Of a stretch of DNA of 64,000 bases, positions 61,313 through 64,000 are shown piece by piece. Made by a program: the position numbers and the translations under genes. The number at the start of each line of letters is the position of its first letter. Positions within the stretch are counted from its first letter, which is position 1. Origin of the DNA: Flavobacterium album. GTDB lineage: Bacteria > Bacteroidota > Bacteroidia > Flavobacteriales > Flavobacteriaceae. The stretch is from positions 1,563,001 through 1,627,000 of the forward strand of contig NZ_CP029186.1 of the NCBI RefSeq assembly GCF_003096035.1, written 5' to 3'. The notes beneath the pieces are model-generated. The model saw only the letters and a list, made by a program, of their open reading frames with translations, did not search any database and had not been told where the DNA came from.

Positions 61313-62512
61313 ATGAATGTAACAGGATATATTATATCACTTTGCTGTGCAGTTTTCTTCACTGCTCATTCACAGACAGCTGATGATATCAGGAAAATGG
61401 TAAATGACGTTGGTGCCGACAACAGCAACTTTTACTATGAGATACCTTTTGAGTATCCGGGAGAAATTGTGATTCGCGCAGAAGTAGGCGGGGAGCTTCA
61501 TAACTTCCTTTTTGATACAGGCGGCTACACCATGATCGATGCCGCTTTGCTTCAAAAAAACAATTTTACTATTCTTGGAAAACAGCTTTTAAGCAGCACT
61601 AACGGGCTGGCGAAAGAAACCGATATTGTAAAAGCAGGGCAATTCAACATCGGTGGCCTGGTATTTAACGATGTGAAGGCCTACTGTATCGAGCTTGACA
61701 ATTCTCCAAAACTGCAATGCATGGTCGATGGCGGCATCATTGGCTCGGCGATTATTCAAAATTATATTTGGCAGATAGATTATCCCAATAAAAAAATCAT
61801 AGTTACCGATAATATAGAACGGCTTCCCGGAATGGAAGGCGCTTTAAAGATCCCGGTTTACCTGAATGGAAATCTCCAGCCCTATTTTATGTCGCGCATC
61901 AATGGCAGGTCGCAATGGCTGATGTTCGATACCGGTTGCGCCTCGCAATTATGGATAGGAGATAAGGATGCCACTAATTTTATCGATACGGCTCCTGCCA
62001 AGACTAAAATCATTGGCGGGTCGGTAGAAACACATCACGGCAGGGTTTCAGATGGTATCAATGTCTTTAAAGCCGACTGTGTAGTTAATGGTTTGGAATT
62101 TAATGCAACACCGGCCTATTACAGAGAAGGCTCGGGGCTTACACTGTTTGGTAATCCCGTAATAAAGGATTATATCGTGACTCTAAATTTCGCGCAGGGC
62201 GAAATGTATTTTAAGCCCATAAAAGAAAAACCTGCTGCAAAACAATGGGAGGGTTTTGGATTTACCCTTGAATACATGGAAGGCGATTATAAGATAGCAA
62301 CCGTTATTGCCGGCACTGCCGCTGAAAAGGCGGGCCTGGTGCCGGGTGACAGGATTACGGTCATCAATGGCAAAAAGATTACATGCCCTGATTTTTGCGG
62401 TTGCTGGCAGGAATTCTCACAATTGCTCGAAAATTCGCAGGAAGTTATCCTCACTGCCAATAAAAATGGGAAAGCCCGGCAAGTAAAAATTACTAAGGGA
62501 AAAATATTTTGA
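61313..62512 (+). CDS. Aspartyl protease family protein with PDZ domain
   Basis: The 399-residue protein has a signal peptide (about 1-20) and two retropepsin-like halves with the active-site motif FDTG at Asp68 and Asp206, so both halves of a pepsin-like fold are present in one chain. A PDZ domain follows (about 305-395), with AGTAAEKAGLVPGDRITVING. Such proteins are periplasmic or surface proteases of Bacteroidota. A CPDFCGCW cysteine group interrupts the PDZ. The substrate is unknown. Confidence 0.87.
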   Translation: MNVTGYIISLCCAVFFTAHSQTADDIRKMVNDVGADNSNFYYEIPFEYPGEIVIRAEVGGELHNFLFDTGGYTMIDAALLQKNNFTILGKQLLSSTNGLAKETDIVKAGQFNIGGLVFNDVKAYCIELDNSPKLQCMVDGGIIGSAIIQNYIWQIDYPNKKIIVTDNIERLPGMEGALKIPVYLNGNLQPYFMSRINGRSQWLMFDTGCASQLWIGDKDATNFIDTAPAKTKIIGGSVETHHGRVSDGINVFKADCVVNGLEFNATPAYYREGSGLTLFGNPVIKDYIVTLNFAQGEMYFKPIKEKPAAKQWEGFGFTLEYMEGDYKIATVIAGTAAEKAGLVPGDRITVINGKKITCPDFCGCWQEFSQLLENSQEVILTANKNGKARQVKITKGKIF

Positions 62513-62684
62513 ATTTTATTTAAATACATCTTATTGTAATTCAAATACTTGTGTATTTTTATAAAAAATAGTAAGGAGTCCATGCAACCATTTTGAAAAG
62601 CTATTCGTCTATGCTAATAGAAGTCAGTTAGTAATTGAGAAATGAGGACAGCCTTCCGAACCAACAACAAACCAAAACAGGATT

Positions 62685-63245
62685 TTGAAAGTAATTGCCT
62701 TACATCAGGACGAAAAGGAGATCATAAGCCTGGCCGCCGAAAATAACCGGCATGCCCAGCAGAAGATCTACTCAAAACACGCGCCGAAGATGCTGAGTAT
62801 CTGCCGGCAGTATATAAAGGACCTGCACCAGGCTGAAGACATAATGATAACTGCTTTTATGAAGGTCTTTACCAACCTGAAGAACTTTGAGCACAAAGGC
62901 AGTTTTGAAGGATGGATAAGGCGCATCATGGTAAACGAATGCATATCTTATCTGAGGGTGCAGAAGAAAGTAGGGTTTTTGGAAGATGAATTTTTTGTAG
63001 AGGATACGTTCAATAACATTGAGAGCCATTTTTCGGTAGAAGACATACAGTCGCTGATAGACAGCCTGCCGGACGGATACAAAATGGTGTTTAACCTTTA
63101 TGCGATCGAGGGGTTTAAGCACCAGGAAATAGCAAAAATGCTGGGGATAAGTGAAGGTACATCGAAATCGCAGCTGTCGCATGCAAGAAAAATGCTTCAG
63201 GAACAAATTAACAAGCAAAAGAATTACGTAAATGGAACCGAATAG
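62685..63245 (+). CDS. ECF-type RNA polymerase sigma factor
   Basis: The 186-residue sigma-70 factor has region 2 (about 20-92: YSKHAPKMLSICRQYIKDLHQAEDIM, then GSFEGWIRRIMVNECISYLR) and region 4 (about 125-178: LPDGYKMVFNLYAIEGFKHQEIAKMLGISEGTSKSQL). It lacks regions 1 and 3. The start is TTG 62685, since the next Met would remove the start of region 2. The putative anti-sigma gene overlaps its end by 14 bases. The target regulon is unknown. Confidence 0.94.
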   Translation: MKVIALHQDEKEIISLAAENNRHAQQKIYSKHAPKMLSICRQYIKDLHQAEDIMITAFMKVFTNLKNFEHKGSFEGWIRRIMVNECISYLRVQKKVGFLEDEFFVEDTFNNIESHFSVEDIQSLIDSLPDGYKMVFNLYAIEGFKHQEIAKMLGISEGTSKSQLSHARKMLQEQINKQKNYVNGTE

Positions 63246-63972
63246 ATTAGAGCAGGAATTCAGGGATAAGCTGGAGCAAAGGACCATCGAGCCATCAAAA
63301 ATGGCCTGGGACAGGCTGGATGCCATGCTCTCGGTAGGCGAAGAAAAAGAAGAGCAAAAAGTAATTGCCATAAAACCCGACAGGAAATGGATGTATGTAG
63401 CAGCAGTCTTTGTGGCATTTCTTTTAGCAGGCATACTACTGAACCAGGAAAAAGAGAACGGCAGCGGTACTATAAATAAAGGTTCCGGTATTGTAACCAA
63501 AGAGCAGCCGGCCAAAAAAGAAAACACAACGTCACCGGCGCAAACAGAAGAACACAATCCCACAGAAGATATCTCAGCCCCGCAAAATGCACTAAACGCA
63601 GTAGCCGCAACAGAGACAATTAAAAAGCCATCTAAAAATACTGTTCATCAAAAACAGAATAAAAGCAATGCTTCAGGCAATATAAAGGAAAAGAGTAGTG
63701 TTGTGCCATCTCATAATGGGAGTATTGCGGTTGTAAGCAATGAAGAGCCAAAAGAGGGCATAACGCCTAACGCTAATGAAGCTGATAACCTGCTGGCCGC
63801 ATCAGGTGGTGATATCCATAAGAAGAAAAGGTCTGTAAAAGTAGATGCCAATTCGCTGCTCTCATCTGTAGAAGGCGAGCTTGACGACAACTTTCGCGAT
63901 AAGGCCCTTCAGGGTGTAATAAAAAACTTTAATGCAGTAAAATCTTCTGTAGCCAACAGAAACTATCAATAA
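63232..63972 (+). CDS. Putative transmembrane anti-sigma factor
   Basis: The 246-residue protein has a short acidic and basic N-terminal region (1-50), a single membrane helix (about 54-70, MYVAAVFVAFLLAGILL), and a long low-complexity extracytoplasmic tail rich in Lys, Asn and Ser. The gene overlaps the sigma factor by 14 bases, the usual arrangement for a cognate anti-sigma factor. No zinc-binding anti-sigma motif is visible, so the role is inferred from context. The end of the gene is near the window edge but the stop is present. Confidence 0.75.
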   Translation: MEPNRLEQEFRDKLEQRTIEPSKMAWDRLDAMLSVGEEKEEQKVIAIKPDRKWMYVAAVFVAFLLAGILLNQEKENGSGTINKGSGIVTKEQPAKKENTTSPAQTEEHNPTEDISAPQNALNAVAATETIKKPSKNTVHQKQNKSNASGNIKEKSSVVPSHNGSIAVVSNEEPKEGITPNANEADNLLAASGGDIHKKKRSVKVDANSLLSSVEGELDDNFRDKALQGVIKNFNAVKSSVANRNYQ

Positions 63973-64000
63973 TCATCAATAACAAAACAGTAATAATTAA

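Overview
The window looks like chromosome of a Flavobacterium-like member of the Flavobacteriaceae (Bacteroidota). The evidence is: T9SS-type C-terminal sorting tails on several secreted proteins, a T9SS Plug homologue, promoters of the Bacteroidota form TTTG/TTG-N~17-21-TAnnTTTG, almost no Shine-Dalgarno sequences, S46 dipeptidyl peptidase, DUF6029/DUF6702-type proteins and Omp28. Nearly all of it is ordinary core genome with short intergenic regions. No phage, insertion sequence or CRISPR array is visible.

Layout. 1-5.6 kb: Crp-like regulator, bestrophin-like channel with a USP-like protein, an OmpR-type two-component system, and a lipoprotein. 5.9-9.1 kb: S46 peptidase, a small lipoprotein with a textbook promoter, a frameshifted small gene, and a tRNA-Leu/tRNA-Gly pair. 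9.3-17.2 kb: mutS, GNAT and waaA (overlapping), a DegT aminotransferase, galE, fabD. 17.3-25.6 kb: a lone SUKH protein, an unrecognised membrane protein, a YiiX-like hydrolase, a DUF4878-like lipoprotein, purT preceded by a yefM-yoeB toxin-antitoxin pair, aminotransferase, desaturase, rsmG. 25.7-31.6 kb: an envelope thiol-redox cluster (Omp28, two T9SS cargos, TlpA, DUF6029). 31.7-44.4 kb: pruA, a secreted Cys-rich protein, apaG, T9SS Plug, an M16 peptidase remnant, a methyltransferase with map, gpmI, two L,D-transpeptidases, tRNA-Gly, exonuclease, pepE.

44.5-51.1 kb is the most unusual stretch. Five tandem paralogues, each a secreted protein of about 240-250 residues with a carboxypeptidase-regulatory-like beta domain and a conserved helical tail, overlap one another by exactly 11 nt at all four junctions. 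A DUF6702-like protein and an M1 metallopeptidase follow.

51.2-64 kb: a T9SS cargo, tatA with PAP2, an O-methyltransferase, two tandem lysyl-endopeptidase-like T9SS serine proteases, rlmN, a polyprenyl synthase, a 518-bp gap ending in an orphan terminator, an aspartyl protease with PDZ, and an ECF sigma factor with its overlapping putative anti-sigma partner.

Themes. Much of the window serves the cell envelope: surface proteases and peptidases, T9SS cargo and machinery, L,D-transpeptidases, LPS Kdo transfer and thiol redox. Several families of palindromic intergenic repeats recur, and two copies of one repeat sit directly on the stop codons of mutS and galE. The AT-rich SUKH and zinc-ribbon-like genes look like later arrivals. 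All functional calls rest on reading the sequences by eye; no searches were run.
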